Part shown: positions 1 to 7,783 of the stretch, in pieces | How the letters are laid out: the number at the start of each line of letters is the position of its first letter | Numbering within the stretch: position 1 is the first letter of the stretch | Assembly: GCF_001006325.2 (NCBI RefSeq) | Contig: NZ_LBIA02000001.1 | Location: forward strand, 3,163,501 to 3,227,500 | Reading direction: 5' to 3' | Length of the DNA stretch: 64,000 bases | Source of the DNA: Afipia massiliensis | Lineage (GTDB): Bacteria; Pseudomonadota; Alphaproteobacteria; Rhizobiales; Xanthobacteraceae | Translations under genes and position numbers: made by a program | The notes under the pieces: model-generated | The model's input: only the letters and a program-made list of their open reading frames with translations | What the model was told of the DNA's origin: nothing | The model's database searches: none

Positions 1-119
1 CCGGGGCCGGCCTGAAAGCCTTCGACCAGGCAATAGCGATAATCCCGGGCTTCGGCGGAGCCGGCGCCGAACACGGCCACGCCTGCCACGGCCAGAGCGG
101 CGAAAAGTGCATTGCGCAT
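1..119 (-). CDS. DUF3551-like small secreted protein (partial, 3' end cut)
   Basis: The reading frame starts at ATG 117-119 on the minus strand and runs off the window edge after 39 codons. The first ~24 residues form a signal peptide (MRNALFAALAVAGVAVFGAG, then SAEA). The mature part begins RDYRYCLVEGFQAG, which resembles the ARDYPYCL start of DUF3551 proteins, a large family of short cysteine-containing secreted peptides of unknown function abundant in Bradyrhizobium relatives. A GGGAGA ribosome binding site lies 7 bases upstream of the ATG. The family call is from memory of the motif; the C-terminal half is missing. Confidence 0.6.
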   Translation of the reverse strand, partial: MRNALFAALAVAGVAVFGAGSAEARDYRYCLVEGFQAGP

Positions 120-248
120 GAGACGTTCTCCCGGTTGGAAAGAGGCTAAAGCGGAAACATTCTTACGGGAATATGGTTCCGTTGGGACCTGACTTCAAAT
201 CAAACGTGGTTGAGGCGGCGGAACGGCCATGCTAGTGCTCGCCGCGTC

Positions 249-322
249 GCGGGTGTAGCTCAATGGTAGAGCAGCAGCCTTCCAAGCTGAATACGAGGGT
301 TCGATTCCCTTCACCCGCTCCA
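249..322 (+). tRNA. tRNA-Gly (anticodon TCC)
   Basis: A full cloverleaf can be folded: acceptor GCGGGTG pairs with CACCCGC, the D arm is GCTC/GAGC, the anticodon stem GCAGC/GCTG(A) carries loop CTTCCAA with anticodon TCC, and the T arm has TTCGATTC. The CCA end is encoded at 320-322. It reads GGA codons (and GGG by wobble). Confidence 0.95.
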
Positions 323-366
323 AACTTCCCTGAAAATTGATATTCGCCGCGGTCCGCGAGACCGCC

Positions 367-1179
367 TCACGAATCGTCGAGTTTGTTGAGGTCGCGCACC
401 GACTGCATGATCGGCTCGAAATTCGACCGCGCGTCCAGCGCGTCGAACAGTTGGGCCGTATCTGACAGCAGCGCGTGAGAGCGCTGAATCGCGATCCTCA
501 CGTCATCATGCGGCGTATCCGACAGGCGGCCGTGCCCGGACAGCAGGATTTTCGAGTCCAGCCCCTTCAAGCGCTCCAGCGACTGGATGTAGTCGCTGAT
601 GCTTCCCGACCCGAACACGCCGCCCATCACGCCGCCGGGCATCAGAGTGTCGGCGGCGAACAGCAAGCCCTTGTCCTGTTCGAACAGGCTGATGCACGCG
701 GAGGTGTGGCCGGGCGTGTACATCACGTTCAGCCTGAAGTTTCCGAGGTCGATCAGGTTGCCTTCCTCAAGCCAGATGTCGACGTCGATCGGCACGTCCG
801 GTTCGTTGAACATCTTGCGCAGCATCGAGAAGTCATCGCGCAGCATGATCTTGTTCGCGGCGAGACGATGCGCGGCGATGATCGTCTTCCCGGTGAAGTG
901 GTAGGCCGCGCCGATATGGTCGAGATGTTCGTGGCTGAGCACCACCATGTCGATGTCGGAAGGCTTGACGCCGAGATGCGCAAGGCATTCCAGCAGATGC
1001 GGAAAGTTCGAGGACAGGCCGACGTCGATCATGATGGTCCGCTTGCTGCCGCGCACCAGATACGCATTGGCGGCGCGGTTCTTGAACCGGATCTGATAGA
1101 CGTCCTCGGCGGCCTGAATCAGCGAACAGACATCGTCGTTGCGAAGAATGGGAAAGGGTGAGGGCTTGCGGTCGCTCAT
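367..1179 (-). CDS. Metallo-beta-lactamase-fold hydrolase
   Basis: This 270-residue protein has the MBL-fold metal signature HEHLDH at residues 83-88, preceded by a strand ending in LSHEH, and a second metal histidine in TPGHTSACIS around residue 158. A late GHGR motif around residue 217 fits a further ligand. The family hydrolyses thioesters, lactones, phosphodiesters or related bonds with two metal ions; the substrate cannot be read from sequence. No signal peptide is seen, so it is cytoplasmic. Its ATG overlaps the stop of the upstream cyclic-nucleotide-binding gene by 4 bases (ATGA at 1176-1179), implying translational coupling. Confidence 0.85.
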   Translation of the reverse strand: MSDRKPSPFPILRNDDVCSLIQAAEDVYQIRFKNRAANAYLVRGSKRTIMIDVGLSSNFPHLLECLAHLGVKPSDIDMVVLSHEHLDHIGAAYHFTGKTIIAAHRLAANKIMLRDDFSMLRKMFNEPDVPIDVDIWLEEGNLIDLGNFRLNVMYTPGHTSACISLFEQDKGLLFAADTLMPGGVMGGVFGSGSISDYIQSLERLKGLDSKILLSGHGRLSDTPHDDVRIAIQRSHALLSDTAQLFDALDARSNFEPIMQSVRDLNKLDDS

Positions 1180-1547
1180 GGCGTTGCGGCCTTGAAGGTG
1201 ATCGCGTTCGAGGCCCGCAATCGCTTGCTCAGCGCATCCATGATCATCAGCGCGAAGGCCGGCTGCTGGCTGACGAGGTAGACGAAGCGGGCGTGATTGA
1301 TCCGCATCACCTTCGTGCCGGAGACGGCGGCGACCGCCGTTGCCGAGCGCGACGAGCCGTCGATGACGGCCATCTCGCCGAAGAATTCACCCTTGCCGAG
1401 GCTGACGATGACGGTTCTGCCTGCGCCTGAATCCTTGACGATGTCGATCTTGCCTTCGAGCACCACAAACAGCTCGCGGCCGGTCGATCCCTCCTCGAAA
1501 ACGACTTCGGAGGCATCATACTCGTTGATGCATTTTTCGATTGTCAT
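1176..1547 (-). CDS. Stand-alone cyclic nucleotide-binding domain protein
   Basis: The 123 residues form a single CRP-type cNMP-binding beta-roll. The phosphate-binding cassette is GEFFGEMAVIDGSSRSAT (53-70), with the conserved Glu58 and Arg67 expected to hold the cyclic phosphate and ribose. There is no helix-turn-helix or membrane segment after the domain, so this is not a complete CRP-type regulator. It is the first gene of a two-gene unit with the MBL-fold hydrolase, overlapping it by 4 bases. Regulation of the hydrolase, or of another partner, by cAMP or cGMP is an inference. Confidence 0.85.
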   Translation of the reverse strand: MTIEKCINEYDASEVVFEEGSTGRELFVVLEGKIDIVKDSGAGRTVIVSLGKGEFFGEMAVIDGSSRSATAVAAVSGTKVMRINHARFVYLVSQQPAFALMIMDALSKRLRASNAITFKAATP

Positions 1548-1612
1548 GGAACGCTCACAGCCTTTCGCCGCCGGTTCTGCCCAGATATTAGGCTGGAATC
1601 CGGCCGACGCAA

Positions 1613-2539
1613 TCAGTCGCCCGCGGCAATCTTCCGGACGATCTTGAAAAAGGCCGTCATCGCGGGCGAGGGCGTGCGGTGCCGCTGGGTGATGAGCCCG
1701 AATTCAATGTTGATCGGCGTGGGGTTCATCACCAGGTGGGCAAGTTCGCCCCGGCGCCAATAGGGCTCAAGCAGCGGGATCGGCGCCCAGCTGATCGCAT
1801 CGCTGGCGATCACAGCTCCACGCATAGCCGCAAAGCTCTCGACCCAGATTCGGGGGACGAAGCCGCCGGACTTCGGGACGGTCAGCGCGCGATTGTCGCC
1901 GGCGCTGTCCATGACGTCAGACGAGTAGTGCGACGGCCGAGGGCCGGCCAGTGGATAATCCGCGAGATCCATTTCTCCGATCACGCCGCGTTGCAGCAGC
2001 GGATGACCGGGCCGGCAGAACAACGCCACGTTGACGGTGATCAGCTTTTCGAAGGCGAGGTCATCGAGCCCGCGCACTTCGACGCGGTCGCCGATTGCGA
2101 TGTCCGCGCTACCATTGAGAACTTCCTTTACGGCGCGACGACTCTCGCTGGAGCGCAGGCGGCAACGGACATTCGGAAATTCCATGGCGAGCCGTCCGAG
2201 CGCCTGAGGCACCCAAAGCTCCGATGGAAACGTGCCTGCGACGACCGTGAGTTCACCGACCTCGAGCCCCTTCGCCAGTCGTATCTCGCGGGTGAGGTTG
2301 TCCATGCTGCGCGCGACCGGTTGACCCCACTCCAGCAGGATCTTGCCAAACATCGTTGGCTCGGGAACGCCCGTCCCGCGGTCGAACAGCCGGACGTCCA
2401 GTTCGGTCTCCAGCGCCTGGAGCGCGCGCGTCAGGGCGGACTGGGTGATGCCCAGCGCTTCCGCAGCCCGCCCGAAGTGGCGATGGCGCTCAAGCGCCGT
2501 GACGATCTCGATGTGTCTCAGAGTAATCACGATGCACAT
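1613..2539 (-). CDS. LysR-family transcriptional regulator
   Basis: The 308-residue protein has an N-terminal winged helix-turn-helix (about 8-65, with FGRAAEALGITQSALTRAL as the HTH core) and a periplasmic-binding-protein-like effector domain (about 95-300). This is the usual LysR length and layout. It is transcribed divergently from the autotransporter gene at 2690, with about 150 bases between the start codons, so that gene and its own promoter are the likely targets. The ATG used lacks a strong ribosome binding site. The inducer is unknown. Confidence 0.9.
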   Translation of the reverse strand: MCIVITLRHIEIVTALERHRHFGRAAEALGITQSALTRALQALETELDVRLFDRGTGVPEPTMFGKILLEWGQPVARSMDNLTREIRLAKGLEVGELTVVAGTFPSELWVPQALGRLAMEFPNVRCRLRSSESRRAVKEVLNGSADIAIGDRVEVRGLDDLAFEKLITVNVALFCRPGHPLLQRGVIGEMDLADYPLAGPRPSHYSSDVMDSAGDNRALTVPKSGGFVPRIWVESFAAMRGAVIASDAISWAPIPLLEPYWRRGELAHLVMNPTPINIEFGLITQRHRTPSPAMTAFFKIVRKIAAGD

Positions 2540-2689
2540 TTCTCATTGATATTTGAGTTTCATGAATTTGACACATCAGACGACGCTTTGCCATCCATTT
2601 GATGGGGCGATGACGCGATTCGCGTCCGCATGAGGAACTGAATTCGCTTCGCCGGGGCGCGGCGATTTCAAGCAGGCAAGGGGCGTGCG

Positions 2690-4606
2690 GTGGCTTTTGT
2701 AAATCAGCGAGTGGGGTTGGAATCCGATCGCCGTAATGAGCAATCACCGTTTGCACCGGCGCGTTGCGGACGGCTGCGCAACGCGTTGCGCCGGCACTGG
2801 CTCTGCGGCGCCGCGCTGATGGCGCTGTCTGCGCCGGCGAGCGCGCAGACGATCGATACGATGCCGGCCTGGAACGGAACGTCTGCCCTTGGTTACTGGG
2901 GCGCGGGCGGCTCGGGGACATTCGGTCAGACCATCACGGCGCCGACGCAAAGCACATTGACCGAATTTTCGTTCAATCTGATTTACAACAGCAGCGGACC
3001 GCCCCATTCGCAGTATCAGGCCTTTGTCTATCGATGGGATAGCGTCAACGGCTATACCACGGGACCGGCGCTGTTCACCTCGGGAGTGATGACGGCACCT
3101 GGCGCCATGGCCTTTACTGAGGTGACATTCAATACCGGGCGCGTCACCCTCACGCCGGGCCAGCAATATGTGCTCTTCATCACCACCAAGAGCGTGGTGC
3201 AGGGCGGATCCGCGCAATACAGCATGGCCCAGGTTGCAGGCGGCGGGGCCTATGCCGGTGGTATGATGGTCTGGAACAACGGCGCGAATTTCAGCGACCT
3301 GGCTACCACGACATGGTCCAGCCTCCTCTCGCGAGACTTCGCGTTCACAGCGGTGTTCGCTCCATCGACGCTGCGCTCACAATTGCTGACGGGCACGCCG
3401 ATCAATCCAACCAATGTCGCGGGCGGGATCGACAAATTTCTCGCCAGCGGCGCACCGACGGGCGGATTTTTGGTGCTGACCGGCCTTGCGCCGGCGCAAC
3501 TGCCGGGCGCGCTGACGCAGCTTTCCGGCGAAAACGGCACCGCGGTCCAGCAGGGCGGCGTGCAGTTGATGAACCAGTATTTGTCGGTGCTGACCGATCC
3601 GACGGCGGCCAATCGCGGCGGCGTCGGTGGCGGCAATAATGGTGCGATGGGGTATGCGCCGGAGCGCTCTGCGGCGACTGCAAATCTGCCGCGCTCGATC
3701 GCATCAGCCTACGCCATGACCTCCAAGGCGCCGTCGCTGCAGGCGAACGCCACGTCGCGATGGAATGTCTGGGGCTCCGCATTCGGCGGCAGCAACAAGA
3801 CCAGCGGCGATGCCGTCACCGTCGGCAGTCACGATGTCCGGTCGAATGCCGGCGGTTTCGCAGCGGGCGCTGATTATCGCTTCTCCCCCGACACGCGGGC
3901 CGGCTTTTCGCTGGCGGGCGGCACCACATCATGGTCGCTGGCCGGTGGTCTCGGTGATGGCCGCAGCGATGTGTTGCTGGCCGGTGTCTATGGCACGCAC
4001 AACTTCGGCGCGGCCTATGTCTCCGGCGCAGCGTCCTACGGCACCTACTGGACGTCATCCTCCCGCACTGTAAGCGTCGTGGGCACCGACACGCTACAGG
4101 CAGATTTCAACGCCCAGAACTTCGGCGGACGCGTCGAAGGCGGCTATCGCATGCAGATGCCAATAGCGTTCCATGTGACGCCCTATGCCGCGGTTCAGGT
4201 GCAGGGCTTCCGCACGCCGTCCTACGGCGAAACCGCAACCTCAGGTTCCGCGCAGTTCGCACTCAATTACGAGGCGCGCACGACAACCGCAGTGCGCTCT
4301 GAACTGGGCGGCCGGATCGACAAGGCCTGGCTCGCCACCGGTGGCAGCGTGTTCAACGTGTTCGGCAAGGCTGCCTGGGCGCACGACGAGGTCAGCGACC
4401 CACGGCTCAACGTCAGCTTCGTCAGCCTTCCGGTGGCGAGTTTCGCGGTCAACGGCGCGACGCCGGCCCGCGATCTCGCCCTGACGACGGCGGGCGCGGA
4501 ATGGCGCTTCGGCAACGGCGTCTCGGTCATGGCGAAGTTCGACGGCGAGTTCGCTGAACGCTCGCAGACCTACGCCGGCACCGCGCGATTGCGCTACGCG
4601 TGGTGA
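2690..4606 (+). CDS. Autotransporter-type outer-membrane protein
   Basis: The 638-residue protein starts at GTG 2690, with AAGGGG a few bases upstream. An unusually long, Arg-rich n-region precedes a hydrophobic stretch (WLCGAALMALSAPA) and a cleavage site after ASA at about residue 52. Residues ~55-230 are Gly/Thr/Ser-rich beta strand, and ~357-638 form an autotransporter beta-barrel ending in the aromatic terminus RLRYAW expected for Bam-dependent insertion. The passenger is short (~300 residues) with no adhesin, protease or esterase motif that I recognise. It lies next to a second protein of the same design, and the divergent LysR gene may control it. Confidence 0.75.
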   Translation: MAFVNQRVGLESDRRNEQSPFAPARCGRLRNALRRHWLCGAALMALSAPASAQTIDTMPAWNGTSALGYWGAGGSGTFGQTITAPTQSTLTEFSFNLIYNSSGPPHSQYQAFVYRWDSVNGYTTGPALFTSGVMTAPGAMAFTEVTFNTGRVTLTPGQQYVLFITTKSVVQGGSAQYSMAQVAGGGAYAGGMMVWNNGANFSDLATTTWSSLLSRDFAFTAVFAPSTLRSQLLTGTPINPTNVAGGIDKFLASGAPTGGFLVLTGLAPAQLPGALTQLSGENGTAVQQGGVQLMNQYLSVLTDPTAANRGGVGGGNNGAMGYAPERSAATANLPRSIASAYAMTSKAPSLQANATSRWNVWGSAFGGSNKTSGDAVTVGSHDVRSNAGGFAAGADYRFSPDTRAGFSLAGGTTSWSLAGGLGDGRSDVLLAGVYGTHNFGAAYVSGAASYGTYWTSSSRTVSVVGTDTLQADFNAQNFGGRVEGGYRMQMPIAFHVTPYAAVQVQGFRTPSYGETATSGSAQFALNYEARTTTAVRSELGGRIDKAWLATGGSVFNVFGKAAWAHDEVSDPRLNVSFVSLPVASFAVNGATPARDLALTTAGAEWRFGNGVSVMAKFDGEFAERSQTYAGTARLRYAW

Positions 4607-4695
4607 GATTCACGGGCGTCGTTGTCGCGTAGCGCGATGCGTGTCGATCTTCATCAGTTGCTTTGACGTGTTGAACTAAGAATCGGGGACTTCCG

Positions 4696-6231
4696 TTGCT
4701 GTCAGATTTTGGTAGGGGCCATCGCCCATTTTCGCTCGCGCGCCGCGTGGTGTTTGGAATTGCCAGCGTTGGCATTCTGGTTTGCGGAAGCGGCGAAGCC
4801 CGGGCCTCCGCAGGTTGCGACAGCCTGAATGCTGGAACATGGAATGTCACGCAAACTGATGGACCGGCGTTCTCCCAGAAAACGGTCACAGGCTTTGTGG
4901 TCGGCGACAAGATCACGTTCACCATCACCGGGGTCAATGCGACGCTCGCGGCAGGTGGACAGTGGTGGATCACATCGGTCTCGGCTCCCGGAACGCTGCT
5001 CGATGACTACAGCATCTACTCCAGTGGTACGGTGGTTCGCACCTATACGGTGACCGGCAACGGCGGGGACACATCCCTTAGGCAAGTCTTGCGGTTTCAG
5101 GTTCAGAATATCGGGGAAACCATCAGCGTGACGGCCGCATGTCTGCCTGTCGGTGGTCACGCGTCGACAAAGCCGACAAACAGCCAGAAACTTCGCGCCA
5201 TGCAGGTGCAGGGATCTACCATCGCGGCGCAGGCCTCGGGTGCCGCGATCACCGGGGCGGTCGGCAATGCCATCGATGATGCCTTCAGCAACGGAGGTAA
5301 GCCGGTCACGTTCGGAGCGAACGGAATGTCGTTCAACTTCGCGGCTGATCCGGATGCGGATGTTGGCACGCGCTCGGATGTGACACGCCGCGCCGATGAT
5401 GCTTTCGCAGCGCTCGCTTATGTTGGTCCCACCAAGGCGCCGCGCGTGCCGACGCTTGAGCGGCAATGGAGCTTGTGGGCCGATATTCGCGGCACCGGCT
5501 GGGATCGCAACAACGCCGGCGGCGATCTTCGCGGCACGCAGATCAATGCCACCGCCGGCATCGGTTACAAGCTTCGCCCCGACGTTCTGGTCGGCGTGTT
5601 CGCCGGCTTCGAGAACTTCAACTACGACTTCGTTTCGCTCGCTGGCAACCTCAAGGGTAGCGGCGGCACCGCTGGCGGTTACGCCGCATGGCGGATCGCG
5701 CCGACGCTGCGCTGGGATGCGATGGCGGGCTGGTCGGGTCTCTCCTATGACGGCGTGGCCGGCACGGCGAGCGGCAGCTTCACCGGTTCGCGCTGGATCG
5801 CCTCGACCGGGCTGACCGGCAACACCCGCGTCGCGGCTTTCGTCTTCGAGCCGTCTGCGAAGATTTACGCGCTGTGGGAACATCAGGGCGCGTGGACCGA
5901 CAGCCTCAAGGTGTTGCAGGCCTCGCGCGACTTTGCCACCGGCCGCATCTCGGCGGGCGGTCGCGTGATCGCGCCGTGGCGGGTGTCGGCTACGACGACG
6001 CTGTCCCCTTATCTTGGTTTCTACGGGGATTGGCGCTTCGCGACCGACAACGCGCTGCCGGTGGGTGTGCCGTTCGTCGGCATCGGCGATGGCTGGTCCG
6101 GCCGGGTCACGGGTGGCGTCAACATCGCTATGGTGAGCGGCGGATCGCTGGCGCTCGGCGGCGAATACGGCGGCATCGGTGCGAACTACGGCGTGTGGAC
6201 CGCGAACGCGCGGGCAAACTGGCCGTTCTGA
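4696..6231 (+). CDS. Second autotransporter beta-barrel outer-membrane protein
   Basis: The 511-residue frame is best started at TTG 4696, preceded by GGGGA 7 bases upstream; in-frame GTGs at 4747 and 4750 are alternatives. A signal peptide ends at about ARASA (residue 39). Residues ~40-150 form a short beta-rich passenger with two cysteines (C41 and a later one in TAACLPVGG). Residues ~256-511 form a 12-14 strand autotransporter barrel ending in NWPF, a C-terminal aromatic residue. It follows the preceding autotransporter by 89 bases on the same strand and ends at a strong terminator. Function beyond surface display is not evident. Confidence 0.75.
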   Translation: MLSDFGRGHRPFSLARRVVFGIASVGILVCGSGEARASAGCDSLNAGTWNVTQTDGPAFSQKTVTGFVVGDKITFTITGVNATLAAGGQWWITSVSAPGTLLDDYSIYSSGTVVRTYTVTGNGGDTSLRQVLRFQVQNIGETISVTAACLPVGGHASTKPTNSQKLRAMQVQGSTIAAQASGAAITGAVGNAIDDAFSNGGKPVTFGANGMSFNFAADPDADVGTRSDVTRRADDAFAALAYVGPTKAPRVPTLERQWSLWADIRGTGWDRNNAGGDLRGTQINATAGIGYKLRPDVLVGVFAGFENFNYDFVSLAGNLKGSGGTAGGYAAWRIAPTLRWDAMAGWSGLSYDGVAGTASGSFTGSRWIASTGLTGNTRVAAFVFEPSAKIYALWEHQGAWTDSLKVLQASRDFATGRISAGGRVIAPWRVSATTTLSPYLGFYGDWRFATDNALPVGVPFVGIGDGWSGRVTGGVNIAMVSGGSLALGGEYGGIGANYGVWTANARANWPF

Positions 6232-6291
6232 TCATCTGCGGCGAGACGAGGATTGCCTCGCATCAGTCTTCGTTTTCTCGCAGACGACAAA

Positions 6292-6326
6292 GAAGGCGCG
6301 GAGCGATCCGCGCCTTCGATGTTTTT
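6292..6326 (+). terminator. Rho-independent terminator after autotransporter pair
   Basis: A perfect 11-bp stem (GAAGGCGCGGA / TCCGCGCCTTC) with loop GCGA is followed by GATGTTTTT. It lies 60 bases after the autotransporter stop and before the convergent MFS gene. Confidence 0.8.
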
Positions 6327-6357
6327 GCAGCAAAGGCTGCTTGCGCCGCTCGTTGGT

Positions 6358-7620
6358 TTACATTGCCCGACGTGCGGACTTTGCGGAAGTCACGTCTGCT
6401 TCTGTGGCTGCTTCAGGATAGCGGCCGAGAGACAGGAACAAGGCTGCGGGGATCAGTTGCAGCGCGGCCAACAAGAACAGCGGCACCACGGCGCCGCCGT
6501 GGGCGGCGGAGAGTTGCGCGAATGCAACTGGCCCGATCGCCGCGCCGATGAAGAATGCGAACAGAAACCAGCCAAATGTCTTCGAGACCGCGCGTGTGCC
6601 GAAATAGCGGCTGGCGAGATAGGGCATAAGGTCGGTTTCGCCGCCGACCGCGATACCGCCAGTCGCGGCCGCGACGAAGATCAGTGCCGGTGCCGTCGCT
6701 GTTGCATAGAGTCCGAAACAGGCCGCGGCGAGCGTGACCGTCAGGATGCCGACGACCGGGGCCTGCAGCTTGTCCAGCAGATAGCCGAACCCGATGCGCC
6801 CAAGCAGAACGGAGAGGCCCGACACGGCTTGTATCATCGCCACGTCGGCGAGGGGCATGCCCGCAGTCTCGGTCAGAATGAAGGCGATGTTGGCTGCGAT
6901 CGCGTAAAGCGACAAGCCCATGATCGCAAAGCAGACGGCAAGTTTCCAGAACGTTGCTGTGCGGACGATGTCGCGAACATCCATGCCAGGGGCTTCGCGC
7001 TTCGCGCCAGGAGCCGTTTCGGCCGATTGAGCGCCGTCCGGGTTGTCCTTCACAAGGAGAGCGACAAGCGGCAGGCAAATGAGTAGTTCGACAGCAGCCA
7101 GTGAGAGCAGGGCGGCCGACCATCCGGACTGCGCGATGATTTTCTGCGCCAGGATGGGAATGAAGAACGAGCCGACGGCCTGCGCGCTGGCGGCAAGCCC
7201 TAGGGCCAGTCCCCGCCTGCGATCGAACCAGAAGGCAATGGCCCTCGCATAGGACACCACGTTGGTGCCGGCGCTGACCAGACTGACCAGACCGAAGGCG
7301 AGATACATTTGAGTCAGCGAATTTCCGATCTGGCTCAGGAGAATGAGCGAGATCGCGAAGAGCGCGATGCTGCCCGTCGCAACCTTGCGCGACCCCCACC
7401 GGTCAAGCATCCATCCGCAAACCGGATACATCGCCGTCTGGATGAGCAGGAAAATCGTGGCGGCTTTGGCAAGCTCGGGTTGGGTCCAGCCGAACTGCCG
7501 TGCCCATGCGCTGGCGAGGAGGGCGAAGCCCGCACCCATGAAAACGAGCGAACCGAAGGAAATTCCGATCCCCGATCCGATAACAACTTTCCATCCCGCA
7601 TGGGATGTCCGCGCCGCCAT
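6358..7620 (-). CDS. MFS transporter
   Basis: The 420-residue protein has 12 predicted membrane segments in two halves, joined by a cytoplasmic loop around residues 193-215 (KDNPDGAQSAETAPGAK). A major-facilitator motif A variant, DRWGSRK, lies between TM2 and TM3, and FWFDRRRGLALG resembles the oxalate/formate-antiporter (OFA) and monocarboxylate branch. An organic anion is therefore a reasonable substrate guess, but unproven. It is a monocistronic gene convergent with the autotransporters. Its C-terminus is basic (SAKSARRAM). Confidence 0.85.
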   Translation of the reverse strand: MAARTSHAGWKVVIGSGIGISFGSLVFMGAGFALLASAWARQFGWTQPELAKAATIFLLIQTAMYPVCGWMLDRWGSRKVATGSIALFAISLILLSQIGNSLTQMYLAFGLVSLVSAGTNVVSYARAIAFWFDRRRGLALGLAASAQAVGSFFIPILAQKIIAQSGWSAALLSLAAVELLICLPLVALLVKDNPDGAQSAETAPGAKREAPGMDVRDIVRTATFWKLAVCFAIMGLSLYAIAANIAFILTETAGMPLADVAMIQAVSGLSVLLGRIGFGYLLDKLQAPVVGILTVTLAAACFGLYATATAPALIFVAAATGGIAVGGETDLMPYLASRYFGTRAVSKTFGWFLFAFFIGAAIGPVAFAQLSAAHGGAVVPLFLLAALQLIPAALFLSLGRYPEAATEADVTSAKSARRAM

Positions 7621-7783
7621 GGTGATTCTTGCCTCAGCCCTGAACTCAAGTGACGCTTGAGGGAATGAGGCGGCTAGCGCAAGGCCCGTTCATCGGTGGA
7701 GCCTGCGGCGATCTCACGCGGAGGCAAATTCTGAGGAATTGGCCTGTTCGCAGCACTCGCCGAGATGATCTTGATGAACGCCG

